Positions 16,550 to 25,774 are shown, counted from the stretch's first letter. The stretch: 37,910 nucleotides of DNA from Lachnospiraceae bacterium (GCA_017457865.1 JAFTGN010000034.1:1-37910), one strand, 5' to 3'. The notes: generated by a model from the letters alone, not told the origin. Numbers and translations are program-made.

Positions 16550-18451
16550 ATGGAAAGGATAGAAAGTCAATCAGAAAATCTGACAGATCATCAAAGACAG
16601 GCAATTGTCCATAAGGACGGACCTGCTCTGATTTTGGCAGGGCCGGGCAGCGGAAAGACCATGGTCATTACATACAGAGTCCGCTATTTGATCCAGACAT
16701 GGAAGGTGAACCCTGCCAATATTCTGGTGATTACATTCACCAGAGCAGCAGCAGAGGAAATGCAGGAACGATTCGAACGGCTGATGGATGGGGCGGGCAG
16801 GGCAGTGACTTTTGGCACCTTTCATTCGGTGTTTTTTTATATGTTGCGGATGGCGTACCGGTATGATGCAGGCAATATTCTCCGTGGAGAGGAAAAGATG
16901 CGGATTATGCAGCAGCTGTTGTCCGGGGAAAAACTGGACTTGGAAGATATGAATGAATTTTCCAGCGGTATTTTAGAAGACATCAGCCGGTTTAAAAACA
17001 GTCGGCTGACGATGGCGGAGTTTGAACCGGTGAACACCACCAGCAGGACTTTTCAAAAACTGTATCAGGGATATGAACAGGCACTGCAAAAATGGAATAA
17101 AATTGATTTTGACGATATGCTGTTGATGACCTATGATCTGCTCAGTCAGAGACCGGATATTTGTCAGGTCTGGCAGAAAAAATATCGTTATATCCTGATT
17201 GATGAATTTCAGGACATCAATCAGGTACAATATGATGTAGTGCGGTTGCTGGCAGGTACACAGCAAAATCTGTTTGTAGTGGGAGATGATGATCAGTCCA
17301 TTTATGCATTTCGAGGCTCTAGACCGGAGATTATGATTGGATTTCAAAAGGATTATCCACAGGCAGTGCAGATTTTGTTAGACCGGAATTTTCGTTCAGC
17401 GGGAAATATCGTAAAAGCAGCAGAAAATCTGATCGTCCACAACCAGACCCGCTACGAAAAGCAGATTCAGCCGGAGCAGGAATCTGGAAGTCCGGTGTCT
17501 ATTATAGAATGCCAGAATATCCAAATGGAAAATCAGGAATTATTAGACAAGATCAGACTTCATGTACAGCAGGGCGTTTCGTATGAGGAAATGGCAATCT
17601 TGTATCGAACCAATACAGCGGCAGGGCCGGTGATTGAGAAGTTGATGGAACATCATTTGCCTTTTCAGGTGCGGGATCAGGTGAAGAATCTGTTTGAACA
17701 TTGGATTGCAAGGGATATGCTGGCTTATCTGGATATGGCAGAGGGAGATCTGCGACGCAGTACGGTATTGCAGGTGATGAATCGTCCCAACCGGTACATT
17801 CACCGGGAAGCCTTAAATACGGAAACGGTCAGCTTTTCACAGCTGAAAGACTTTTATAAAGACAAGGACTGGATGCAGGAACGGATTGTATCGTTGGAAA
17901 AGGATCTGCAGCTTCTTTCCAAAATGCGGCCATATGCGGCTATGAACTATATCCGAAAGGGAATGGGGTATGATTCCTATATTGCGGTGTATGCAGAGTA
18001 CCGGAATCTGAAAACAGAAGAATTTTATGAAATTCTCGACAATCTGATGGAAAGTGCCAGAGAGTGTGCCACCTTGCAGGAGTGGAAATCGCACATTGCG
18101 GCTTATACGAGAACATTACAGGAGCAGGCGAAGAAACGAAACAAGGAAAAAGAGGGCATTACTTTGACTACCATTCATAGTGCAAAAGGACTGGAATACG
18201 AAGTGGTTTTTGTGGTGGATGTAAATGAAGAAGTCATCCCTCATCACAAGGCAGTGGAAGAGGCAGATTTAGAGGAAGAGCGGCGATTGTTTTATGTGGC
18301 AGTGACCAGAGCCAAGCATTATTTGTATTTATTATATACCAAGGAGCGGTATCATAAAAAAACAAAAGCCAGCCGGTATTTGTATGAACTGACAGAGGTA
18401 CAAAAAGGAAGTGAAGATATTATAGAGATGGAAAATGATCTTAGATCGTGA
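16550..18451 (+). CDS. UvrD/PcrA-family SF1 DNA helicase
   Basis: ATP-dependent 3'-5' DNA helicase of superfamily 1A, expected in DNA repair or replication restart. ATG 16550 follows AAAAGGAG with a 5-base gap and is preferred over ATG 16529. The motifs appear in order: Q motif LTDHQRQAI, motif I AGPGSGKT (~30-37), Ia ITFTRAAAEEM, II DEFQDINQVQ, III GDDDQSIYAFRG, IV LDRNFRS, V TIHSAKGLEYEVVFVV and VI RRLFYVAVTRAK. At 633 residues it is about 100 shorter than typical PcrA and lacks the C-terminal extension that contacts RNA polymerase. It may therefore be a clostridial UvrD-like paralogue rather than PcrA itself. The gene has no tight operon partner. Confidence 0.93.
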   Translation: MERIESQSENLTDHQRQAIVHKDGPALILAGPGSGKTMVITYRVRYLIQTWKVNPANILVITFTRAAAEEMQERFERLMDGAGRAVTFGTFHSVFFYMLRMAYRYDAGNILRGEEKMRIMQQLLSGEKLDLEDMNEFSSGILEDISRFKNSRLTMAEFEPVNTTSRTFQKLYQGYEQALQKWNKIDFDDMLLMTYDLLSQRPDICQVWQKKYRYILIDEFQDINQVQYDVVRLLAGTQQNLFVVGDDDQSIYAFRGSRPEIMIGFQKDYPQAVQILLDRNFRSAGNIVKAAENLIVHNQTRYEKQIQPEQESGSPVSIIECQNIQMENQELLDKIRLHVQQGVSYEEMAILYRTNTAAGPVIEKLMEHHLPFQVRDQVKNLFEHWIARDMLAYLDMAEGDLRRSTVLQVMNRPNRYIHREALNTETVSFSQLKDFYKDKDWMQERIVSLEKDLQLLSKMRPYAAMNYIRKGMGYDSYIAVYAEYRNLKTEEFYEILDNLMESARECATLQEWKSHIAAYTRTLQEQAKKRNKEKEGITLTTIHSAKGLEYEVVFVVDVNEEVIPHHKAVEEADLEEERRLFYVAVTRAKHYLYLLYTKERYHKKTKASRYLYELTEVQKGSEDIIEMENDLRS

Positions 18452-18582
18452 CAGGGATTTTTAGAAAAGAAAATCTTGAAGTATGTTTCTGAAAAAAGCG
18501 GGCAGACTAGGCATGTAAAGAACAATGTGGCAGTGCTTTTTGAGAATTCAAACAGTAACTGCACCAGAATGGAGGAAAAGCG

Positions 18583-19056
18583 ATGAAGAAATATCTGTTA
18601 CTTGCTGCAACAGTCATGATGCTTAGTTTAGCCTGTGGTTGTAGGGATTACAATGCAGAGGTAGATCCTTATGGCACCAGTGCTGGAACTACTACAAATG
18701 GAAACGATAACACAAATTCTACCAAAGCTATAAATGGAACAAATAGCGGAACTACAAACAACAATACAACGAAACAGGAAAGTGTAAATGAAAGGGAAAA
18801 CAGAGAGTCTTCAAGAGAAGCGGAGTATGAGGAACGTACGACAGGTACACGAAGTGCTGTAGATGAGACAACAACTCGAAAAGAAACTTTGGTGGAAACT
18901 ACAAGAGATGGCATGGTGGAAACCAAAAATGATGGCATCATTGGAACGATAGAAAATGATCGAGATAGAAACAATGGTGTGGTAGAGGATTTTGTGGAAG
19001 ATGATTTACAGGACATGGAAAATGCTGGAAGAGAAATTGTAAATGACGGACGATAA
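18583..19056 (+). CDS. Thr/Asn-rich, low-complexity lipoprotein
   Basis: A 157-residue predicted lipoprotein: MKKYLLLAATVMMLSLACGC ends in a lipobox with Cys at 18 or 20. The mature part is dominated by Thr, Asn, Ser and Gly (residues 30-70), then by Glu, Arg and Asp, ending in an acidic helix with VVEDFVEDDLQDMENAGREI. No domain is recognisable. Proteins of this shape often occur beside spore or cell-envelope genes in Clostridia, but the function is unknown. GGAGG precedes the ATG. A terminator-like hairpin follows, separating it from the Cps operon. Confidence 0.75.
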   Translation: MKKYLLLAATVMMLSLACGCRDYNAEVDPYGTSAGTTTNGNDNTNSTKAINGTNSGTTNNNTTKQESVNERENRESSREAEYEERTTGTRSAVDETTTRKETLVETTRDGMVETKNDGIIGTIENDRDRNNGVVEDFVEDDLQDMENAGREIVNDGR

Positions 19057-19092
19057 AATAGAAGTTTAAAAACTGTATTAGTTAATATGGCC

Positions 19093-19140
19093 AGAACCGC
19101 AATATCTTGTGTAAGCAGATGTTGCGGTTCTTACGATTTT
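19093..19140 (+). terminator. Terminator-like hairpin after the lipoprotein gene
   Basis: AGAACCGCAA (19093-19102) pairs perfectly with TTGCGGTTCT (19122-19131). The T-run is interrupted (TACGATTTT), so efficiency is uncertain. The rest of 19141-19365 is AT-rich with a TATGAT (about 19289-19294) that could be the -10 of the cps operon; I see no matching -35. Confidence 0.65.
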
Positions 19141-19365
19141 ATAGGGATTTACCAAATAAAAAGGTTGAAAAAATGTTTAAATTGTTATAAAATGTGATTA
19201 ACAAAGAAAATTGGGTTTTGGCAAAAAATATAAAAATGCTATTTTTATAACAAAAAAATTGAGATGGATTTTATGAATACTTTATGATATGATGGTAGTG
19301 TCGTGCTCTAATCAAAGGACTCATCTTGTGTGATTAAAAAAACACATATTAAAAAGCAGGAGGTA

Positions 19366-20106
19366 ATGCAGAGCTTAATGATGGAACTAACTGATATACA
19401 TCAACATATTTTACCTTCCATAGATGATGGAGCGAAAGACTGGGAACAGTCTATAGAGATGCTTCGTATATGTCGGGAGGAGGGAATTCACACTGTAATT
19501 GCTACGCCACATTTTGATCGATATCGGTATCATTCAGAGTGTGCAGATTTGCCAGCTGTAGTAGAAGAATTAAACCAGCGCAGCAGGGAACAGGAGATAG
19601 GTGTACAGGTCTTATTGGGAGCAGAGGTGTTTTGCGAACCTGGTATTTACAGGAGATTACGGGAAGGAAAGATTCCGACTCTTGCTGGTTCTCGATATGT
19701 GCTGGTAGAATATGGATATGAGGAACCTTTTTCTGTACTTCAGAAAAACATACAGATGCTGGCAGAAGATGGTTTTACGGTTGTGATGGCGCATGTAGAG
19801 CGTTATAGTTGTATTCGAAAGGACATGGATTGTCTGTATGATCTGAAAGAAGATTACAAAGCATTGGTGCAGGTGAATGCTTCGGATTTGATGGGGAATG
19901 CAGGATTTATGATGCAACGCTTTTGTAGAAATCTTCTGAAAAAAGATTTGATTGATTTTATTGCAACAGATGGACATAATGTGTCCAGCAGAGTGCCCCG
20001 GTTAAAAGCCAGTGCGGAGTATGTGGTGAAAAAGAAAGGCGAGGCATATGCCGAGAAGATTTTCTGTGAGAATCCACAGCGGATTATTCTAAATAAACGT
20101 ATATAA
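19366..20106 (+). CDS. CpsB/YwqE-type PHP tyrosine-protein phosphatase
   Basis: Manganese-dependent phosphatase of the PHP superfamily that removes phosphate from the tyrosine-rich tail of the CpsD kinase. The metal-binding motif DIHQHILPSIDDGA (~10-23), ATPHF, the AHVER segment and FIATDGHNV near residue 205 are the expected histidine/aspartate ligands. About 246 residues from ATG 19366; the start is ambiguous, since AGGAGG lies only 2 bases before ATG 19366 while ATG 19378 and 19381 are further away. It is the first gene of a cpsB-cpsC-cpsD operon, 17 bases ahead of cpsC. Confidence 0.92.
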   Translation: MQSLMMELTDIHQHILPSIDDGAKDWEQSIEMLRICREEGIHTVIATPHFDRYRYHSECADLPAVVEELNQRSREQEIGVQVLLGAEVFCEPGIYRRLREGKIPTLAGSRYVLVEYGYEEPFSVLQKNIQMLAEDGFTVVMAHVERYSCIRKDMDCLYDLKEDYKALVQVNASDLMGNAGFMMQRFCRNLLKKDLIDFIATDGHNVSSRVPRLKASAEYVVKKKGEAYAEKIFCENPQRIILNKRI

Positions 20107-20123
20107 TACTGGAGGAATTAAAA

Positions 20124-20894
20124 ATGGAAACGATAAGAGATAATGAGCTGTATCAAGTGTCAGCAGAAGAGTCAAATACATTGCAGATTGATGTGTTAGA
20201 TTTGTTGTTGACCCTTTGGAGAAATGTATTTACCATTCTTCTGGGAACAGCTGTGTTTGCTTTAGCTGCTTACATATATGTCAGTGTAATGGTTACACCG
20301 GTATACAGTTCTACTGCAACCATGTATGTCATCAATGCTCAGAATTATGATACGTCTCTGTCATATTCTGATATCCAGTCCAGTACGCTGTTGGTCAATG
20401 ACTACAGACAATTGATTCGAAGCGACAGTGTAGTGGATCAGGCCATTACAGAACTGGGTTTGACAGATTTGACTGCTTCAAAAATTACAGAAAACTTATC
20501 TGTTACAGTGGTGAATGAAACTCGTTTTCTGAATGTGAAATATACTGATCCAGATCCTTATCGTGCAGCAGATGTGGCAAATAAAATTTGTGAAGTTTCC
20601 TGTACACAGTTTCAGGAGATCATGAATGTAGATAAGGCGAGTATTGTTGATCAGGCAAAGGTGCCGACAGTGCCATCTTCACCACATGTGAAGAAGTATG
20701 TTTTGTTTGGTGGATTGATGGGCATGGCAGTTGTGGTATTGTATATCCTGATTCGTTATATAATGGATGACACTTTAAAGACTTCTGAAGATGTGGAACA
20801 GCATCTGGGGCTGAGCATACTGGGCAATATTCCGGAGATGGAATCTTTGGCGAAAAAGAACAAAAAGAAAAAATCCAAGAAAAATAAGAAATAA
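20124..20894 (+). CDS. Wzz/CpsC-type chain-length regulator and kinase activator
   Basis: Membrane adaptor of the polysaccharide copolymerase family; it activates the cytoplasmic tyrosine kinase CpsD and controls polymer length or export. Two membrane helices flank an extracellular loop: TM1 at ~33-55 and TM2 at ~190-211. The Pro-rich motif PTVPSSP (181-187) sits just before TM2, as in Wzz. The C-terminal cytoplasmic tail contains TSEDVEQHLGLSILGNIP and ends in a very Lys-rich stretch (KKNKKKKSKKNKK). The 256-residue length is normal. GGAGG precedes the ATG. It lies between the phosphatase and kinase genes. Confidence 0.93.
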   Translation: METIRDNELYQVSAEESNTLQIDVLDLLLTLWRNVFTILLGTAVFALAAYIYVSVMVTPVYSSTATMYVINAQNYDTSLSYSDIQSSTLLVNDYRQLIRSDSVVDQAITELGLTDLTASKITENLSVTVVNETRFLNVKYTDPDPYRAADVANKICEVSCTQFQEIMNVDKASIVDQAKVPTVPSSPHVKKYVLFGGLMGMAVVVLYILIRYIMDDTLKTSEDVEQHLGLSILGNIPEMESLAKKNKKKKSKKNKK

Positions 20895-20969
20895 ATAGAT
20901 GATACAAGCAAGAGAAATCATAACAAACATGTGCATGATGTGCACTGGAGCATAAAGGAGTGAGAAGCC

Positions 20970-21800
20970 GTGTATAAAATAGAGATAGAATCTGATGTAG
21001 AATTGGATTATAACGCAAGCGAAGCATTCAAGGCATTGAGAACGAATATTAACTTTTGTGGAAAGGACGTTTCTGTTGTTGCGATTACCAGCTGTACACC
21101 AAATGAAGGAAAGTCTATTACCACGTACGAGTTGGCAAAAACTTTTGCATCTACTGGAAAGAAGGTTTTGTATGTGGATGCGGATATGAGAAAGTCTGTA
21201 TTTAAATCCAGATTTGGTGTAGCGGCAAAGGGAGACGGATTATCTCATTATTTATCAGGTCTGGCAGATATAGATGATGTGACAGGAGAAATTTCTTTTC
21301 AGAATGAAACACATCAGTATGATGAGTTAGAGGCTGGAACTTATAAGATGTATGCCATTATTGCTGGTGCAGTTCCACCAAACCCATCAGAGCTGTTAGA
21401 AAGTGATCGATTTAAGGAATTCATTGCATATGCAAAGGAAAACTATGATTATGTATTTATTGATACCCCGCCGTTGGGGGCTGTCATTGATGCTGCAATC
21501 ATTGCAAAACGATGTGATGGAGTTGCTGTAACAGTAAAGAGTGGAGAGATTAGCTTTCGATTGGCACAGAAGGTGGTGAATCAGCTTCGATTATCTCAGT
21601 GCCGCATTCTGGGTGTGATTTATACGATGGTTCCAATCAGCACAAAGCGAAGCAGTGGGTATAGCAAGGGCTATTACAGTGGCTATTATGGTGGCTACTA
21701 TGGTGGTGGTTATTACGGTAAGGATGCATATGAAAAGAGTTATGGCTATTATCCCGAAAAAGATAATAAAAAAGAAAAACGGGCAAAGAAAAATAAGTAA
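20970..21800 (+). CDS. CpsD/CapB-type bacterial tyrosine (BY) kinase
   Basis: Autophosphorylating cytoplasmic kinase paired with CpsC. The start is GTG 20970 after AAAGGAG. It has an RTNINF segment at ~24-29, Walker A in TPNEGKS (43-49), Walker A' VLYVDADMR (67-74) and Walker B YVFIDTPP (161-168). The C-terminus holds a dense tyrosine cluster, 13 Tyr between residues 231 and 261 in GYY/GGYY repeats, then a Lys-rich end; this is the substrate site cycled by the kinase and CpsB. The 276-residue length is slightly above usual because of the long Tyr cluster. No sugar transferase follows. Confidence 0.95.
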   Translation: MYKIEIESDVELDYNASEAFKALRTNINFCGKDVSVVAITSCTPNEGKSITTYELAKTFASTGKKVLYVDADMRKSVFKSRFGVAAKGDGLSHYLSGLADIDDVTGEISFQNETHQYDELEAGTYKMYAIIAGAVPPNPSELLESDRFKEFIAYAKENYDYVFIDTPPLGAVIDAAIIAKRCDGVAVTVKSGEISFRLAQKVVNQLRLSQCRILGVIYTMVPISTKRSSGYSKGYYSGYYGGYYGGGYYGKDAYEKSYGYYPEKDNKKEKRAKKNK

Positions 21801-21867
21801 ACATACTCGTAAAAGTTATGCCGTGAACCAAATAATGCTGATTAATGCTTAAAACGGGAGAAGAAAG

Positions 21868-22626
21868 ATGAATAATGGAAAATTAAATCTGATTTTGGGG
21901 GCAGTGTTGCTTATACTGTTGGGCGGACTGGCTTTTCTCACATTGAATAAGCAGAATCATCCACCTTATATCACAGATTCTGAAGCAGGAAGACTGCAAT
22001 ATTATGAGGGTATCAGTGAAGAAGAATTACTGAAAGGGCTGCGAGCCTTTGATCAGGAAGATGGAGATTTGACAAATAAGATTCTGATCAATTCCAAAAT
22101 GGAGCAGGATGAATGGATGGTCATAAGCTATGAGGTATGGGACAGTGACCATGAGGCAGGTCGGTATACACGAAATTTTTGTCTGATCTCCGAGGGAAAT
22201 GTTTCAGAGTCAGTTCCGGAATCCGTAGGAGAAGATGGAGCCGAACAGGGTAGCGCATCTCAGGAAACCATAGAGGGACTCTTCAATGAAACTGTGGAGG
22301 ATGAATCAGAACAGGGAATGACAGAGACTGGTCAGTCAGAATCAGTATCAGAGACCGCATTAGAAACTGTTGTTTCTGATGGCAGACCAGTGATTCGATT
22401 GAAGACAGATCGTGCAGTGATTCAAGCAGGCCAGAGTTTTCCGTTGTGGGATTACATAGAGGCTGTAGAGGATGACAAGGATGATTTTGCATATTTGAGT
22501 CTACAGGTTGTAGTGTCCGGTCAGTATAACTTTAATGTGCCGGGAGATTATGAACTGGAATTTTGGGTCAGTGACAGTGACGGCAACGAGTCAGATCGAC
22601 AGCCTTTTTATTTGACAGTAGAATAA
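21868..22626 (+). CDS. Membrane-anchored exported protein with Ig-like (DUF5011-type) repeats
   Basis: A 252-residue protein with a single N-terminal hydrophobic helix (residues ~8-26) and the remainder outside the cell. Residues ~33-110 and ~170-252 look like two related beta-sandwich modules: each has a DQEDGDLTNKI or VEDDKDDFAYL segment and a SYEVWDSDHEAG or EFWVSDSDGNES segment, as in DUF5011/cadherin-like domains. The linker (~113-165) is Ser/Glu-rich and acidic. No LPxTG motif or catalytic motif is present. It closes the cpsBCD operon, so it may be a target or structural partner of the CpsCD complex; that is inference from position only. Confidence 0.75.
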   Translation: MNNGKLNLILGAVLLILLGGLAFLTLNKQNHPPYITDSEAGRLQYYEGISEEELLKGLRAFDQEDGDLTNKILINSKMEQDEWMVISYEVWDSDHEAGRYTRNFCLISEGNVSESVPESVGEDGAEQGSASQETIEGLFNETVEDESEQGMTETGQSESVSETALETVVSDGRPVIRLKTDRAVIQAGQSFPLWDYIEAVEDDKDDFAYLSLQVVVSGQYNFNVPGDYELEFWVSDSDGNESDRQPFYLTVE

Positions 22627-22644
22627 AAATGAACTGTTATTTGG

Positions 22645-22680
22645 AAAGACCGTTTTTTACAGAAGCGGTCTTTTCTTTTT
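22645..22680 (+). terminator. Rho-independent terminator of the cpsBCD operon
   Basis: AAAGACCG (22645-22652) pairs with CGGTCTTT (22666-22673), followed by TTTCTTTTT. The group II intron begins immediately after it. Confidence 0.85.
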
Positions 22681-24532
22681 GTAGTATGACGGGCATGCCG
22701 TTAGTCTGTGGTGAAAGTCCATGAGGGGCGTAGTTGCCGACGAACCCCAAAGCGACTCCCAAGGTTCACATCGTGAGGTGTGGGCGAGAAGAAGGGATAG
22801 CGAAATCGTAGCCTGACGAACAGAAACCTGATATAAGGCGTAAATGGCGGATAAGCTGGCTACAGACAGCGAAGTCCAAAAGGCAACCGTAACCCATGTG
22901 CGTAAATCAGGCAGGTAGACGAGGAAAGACTGGCAGGCTTATCCCGTGAGGTCTCACAGGCGGCCACATTAGCCGCAGTAATAACGAACTGTGAGAAGTC
23001 AGCAGAAGCCGTAGTAGGCATGGCTCTGAAATGGGACTTGCCAAAGGGCTGAACAATGTAACCGTGTAATCAAATGTATGCTCCATGGAATACCCGACAG
23101 CAGGAATGGCGAAACGTAAATGAGCAGATACTGCACAACTTAGGGCGAACTCATGGAAACGGAAAGGAGAAAGCACACAAAGCAATGTCGGAACTGTTAG
23201 AAAAGATACTGTCCAGCGACAACATGAACACCGCCTACAAAAGAGTCTGCGCCAACAAGGGCGCAGGCGGTGTGGACGATGTGACGGTTGAGGAACTCGG
23301 TGATTATATCAAGGAGCATTGGAATAGTATTAGGGAGCAAATCAGGCATAGGGAGTACAAACCCCAGCCGGTCAGGAGGGTGGAAATACCCAAGCCAAAC
23401 GGAGGAGTGAGGAAACTCGGTATTCCGACCGTTATGGACAGGGTAATTCAGCAAGGCATCGTGCAGGTTATAAGTCCAATGTGTGAGCCGTTGTTTTCAG
23501 AATGGAGCTACGGTTTCAGACCGAACAGGAGCTGCGAAATGGCTATTAGGCAGTTGCTTGGCTATCTGAACGAAGGGTATGAGTGGATAGTGGACATAGA
23601 CTTAGAGAAGTTCTTCGACAGCGTACCGCAGGACAGGCTTATGAGTCTGGTTCACGATATTATCAATGATGGAGATACAGAGTCCTTAATCCGCAATTAC
23701 CTGAAAGCAGGAGTCATGACACCGCAGGGCTATGAGGAAACAAAACTCGGCACACCGCAGGGCGGGAATCTGTCACCGCTTTTGTCAAATATCATGCTGA
23801 ATGAACTGGACAAGGAACTTGAAGCAAGAGGGTTACGATTCACAAGATACGCTGATGATTGTGTGATAGCAGTCAGAAGCGAAGCGAGTGCAAAGCGAGT
23901 CATGCGGACGGTAACGGAATGGATACAGCGGAAGCTCGGGTTAAAAGTCAACATGACCAAAACTCACATTACAAGACCGATGAAGCTGAAATACTTTGGC
24001 TTTGGCTTCTACAAGGACAGCAAGGCAAAAGAATGGAAATGCAGACCACATCAGGACTCTATAAAGAAACTCAAGAGCAGATTAAAAGAACTGACTTGTA
24101 GGAAAATGCCAGGAACAGTCACTGGCAAGATTGAAAAAATCAACCAGGTGACAAGAGGGTGGATTAACTACTATGCCCTCGGCTCAATGAAAACAGTAAT
24201 GACAGAGACAGACGCGCATTTGAGAACAAGACTGAGAGTAATTATCTGGAAGCAGTGGAAAGTGCCAGGCAAGCGACAATGGGGATTGCAGAAGCTAGGG
24301 ATTGGAAAAGACCTTGCGAGGCAAACATCATACTTGGGAAACCGGTACTATTGGATATGTACCAAAACATGTGTGATGAGAGCAATAACCAAGGACGTCT
24401 TAGCAAAGGCGGGGCTAATAAGTTGCCTGGACTATTACAATGAGCGTCACGCTTTGAAGTTACGTTGAACCGCCGTATACCGAACGGCAGGTACGGTGGT
24501 GTGAGAGGGGGATTAAATTCCCCCTACTCGAT
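22681..24532 (+). mobile_element. Group II intron (ribozyme plus reverse transcriptase)
   Basis: Self-splicing retroelement. About 390 bases of GC-richer, structured RNA (22690-23073) precede the maturase gene, with segments such as GTGGTGAAAGTCC and GTCAGCAGAAGCCGTAGTAG known from bacterial group II introns. Behind the gene, domain V is visible around 24468-24500 as GAACCGCCGTATACCGAACGG followed by TACGGTGGT, and domain VI as GGGGGATTAAATTCCCCC, ending in CTACTCGAT. The 3' end is placed at ~24532. The 5' end is uncertain: no GTGYG start is obvious, and the T-run of the preceding terminator ends at 22680. The position directly behind a terminator is a habit of group IIC introns. Codon use and GC differ from the neighbouring genes. 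Confidence 0.85.
23074..24468 (+). CDS. ltrA: Group II intron reverse transcriptase/maturase (LtrA-like)
   Basis: Multifunctional intron-encoded protein that assists splicing and copies the intron RNA into DNA at new sites. Up to 464 residues. RT motifs are in order: KGAGGVDDVTVEEL, KPNGGVRKLGIPTVMDRV, EWSYGFRPNRSCEMAI, VDIDLEKFFDSV, GTPQGGNLSPLLSNIMLNEL and the catalytic RYADDCVIAV. The maturase (X) domain follows from ~330 (INQVTRGWINYYALG). There is no HNH endonuclease domain. ATG 23074 lacks a convincing ribosome site; ATG 23185 (MSELLEKILS) is a plausible alternative. The protein appears intact, so the element may still be mobile. Confidence 0.93.
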   Translation: MYAPWNTRQQEWRNVNEQILHNLGRTHGNGKEKAHKAMSELLEKILSSDNMNTAYKRVCANKGAGGVDDVTVEELGDYIKEHWNSIREQIRHREYKPQPVRRVEIPKPNGGVRKLGIPTVMDRVIQQGIVQVISPMCEPLFSEWSYGFRPNRSCEMAIRQLLGYLNEGYEWIVDIDLEKFFDSVPQDRLMSLVHDIINDGDTESLIRNYLKAGVMTPQGYEETKLGTPQGGNLSPLLSNIMLNELDKELEARGLRFTRYADDCVIAVRSEASAKRVMRTVTEWIQRKLGLKVNMTKTHITRPMKLKYFGFGFYKDSKAKEWKCRPHQDSIKKLKSRLKELTCRKMPGTVTGKIEKINQVTRGWINYYALGSMKTVMTETDAHLRTRLRVIIWKQWKVPGKRQWGLQKLGIGKDLARQTSYLGNRYYWICTKTCVMRAITKDVLAKAGLISCLDYYNERHALKLR

Positions 24533-24640
24533 TAAACTGCAGGAAACATCTGGTGCATGATTTTTACAATTTTCACATATATTACCAAAAGATGGGCTAA
24601 AGCATATTGAAAAACATCTGAAATGAAGGGAGAACTGTCT

Positions 24641-25774
24641 ATGGAAATATATGTAGTAAGGTCAGGGGATACCATATATTCTATTGGTGCCCAGTTTGGG
24701 GTTCCGATTGAAGGGATCATTTATGACAATCAATTGGGATATCCGTATCTCCTGACCATAGGACAGGCACTTTTAATCAGAGAAGGAAATGAAGAGGGTG
24801 GAAGTCGTCCTGTGATCACCAATGGATATGCATATCCATTTATTCGTCCATGGGTGCTTCGGGAAACCTTGCCTTATCTGTCAGAATTGTCTGTATTTTC
24901 TTATGGATTTACAAAAGAAGGAGATTTGGTGCCGCCTCAAGTAGATGATACCTGGATGATTCAGCTTGCATTGGATTATCGTACCCGTCCCATACTGACA
25001 TTGACACCTCTGGATGAAGCTGGGAAATTTAATAATTATTTGATCCACGTGATGGTACAGGATAACACTATTCGGACAAATTTGATTGCACAACTGCTGC
25101 AGATTATGAGTGAAAAAAATTATTCAGGGGTAGATGTTGATTTTGAATATATATTGGCAGAAGATCGGGATGCCTTTGTGGAATTTGTATCTGTATTAAG
25201 AGAAGAGATGAACAATGCAGGATATTCGGTTTCTGTGGCACTGGCCCCGAAGGTGTCAGCAGATCAACAGGGAATTGGAGCCGGAAAAGATTATAAGGGA
25301 ATTGGAGCCGCCGCCAACTGGGTGTTGTTAATGACGTATGAGTGGGGCTATACATATGGCCCCCCTATGGCTGTAGCGCCTCTTCCGAATGTACGCAGAG
25401 TAGTAACTTATGCTGTGACAGAAATACCAGCTGATCAAATCAACTTGGGAATTCCCAATTATGGTTATGACTGGCCTCTTCCTTATGAGCGTGGAGTGAC
25501 TGTTGCTCGGACAATTGGAAATGTAGAGGCTGTGGAGATTGCTGTTGCAAATAAGGCAGAGATTTTATACGATGGACGTGTTCAGTCGCCATATTTTTAT
25601 TATACTTTGGATGGGACAGAGCATGTGGTATGGTTTGAAGATGTACGGAGTTTACAGGCAAAGTTTTCTCTGGTTCCGGAGTATAATCTACGAGGAATGG
25701 GGTATTGGCAGATTATGAGACCGTTTCGAGCAAACTGGCTTTTACTGGCACAGAAGTTTTATATAGTGAAATAG
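24641..25774 (+). CDS. LysM-GH18 spore peptidoglycan hydrolase (SleL/YaaH-like)
   Basis: Glycoside hydrolase family 18 enzyme with one LysM wall-binding repeat; relatives (SleL, YaaH) are N-acetylglucosaminidases that digest spore cortex fragments at germination. ATG 24641 follows AGGGAG and gives the LysM repeat directly (residues 3-47: YVVRSGDTIYSIGAQFGVP). The GH18 barrel starts at ~60 (TNGYAYPF). The catalytic motif DxDxE is Asp165, Asp167, Glu169 in SGVDVDFEYI, and LMTYEWGY and GIPNYGYDW are typical later strands. No signal peptide is present, as usual for spore-coat-targeted members. The 377-residue length is normal. It lies just downstream of the intron, which may have separated it from its original neighbour. 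Confidence 0.92.
   Translation: MEIYVVRSGDTIYSIGAQFGVPIEGIIYDNQLGYPYLLTIGQALLIREGNEEGGSRPVITNGYAYPFIRPWVLRETLPYLSELSVFSYGFTKEGDLVPPQVDDTWMIQLALDYRTRPILTLTPLDEAGKFNNYLIHVMVQDNTIRTNLIAQLLQIMSEKNYSGVDVDFEYILAEDRDAFVEFVSVLREEMNNAGYSVSVALAPKVSADQQGIGAGKDYKGIGAAANWVLLMTYEWGYTYGPPMAVAPLPNVRRVVTYAVTEIPADQINLGIPNYGYDWPLPYERGVTVARTIGNVEAVEIAVANKAEILYDGRVQSPYFYYTLDGTEHVVWFEDVRSLQAKFSLVPEYNLRGMGYWQIMRPFRANWLLLAQKFYIVK

Noticed and set aside
21655-21852. Met/Val-rich 65-codon frame over the CpsD tyrosine cluster
   Set aside because: It is the shifted reading of the GGYY repeats in cpsD and has no independent start signal.
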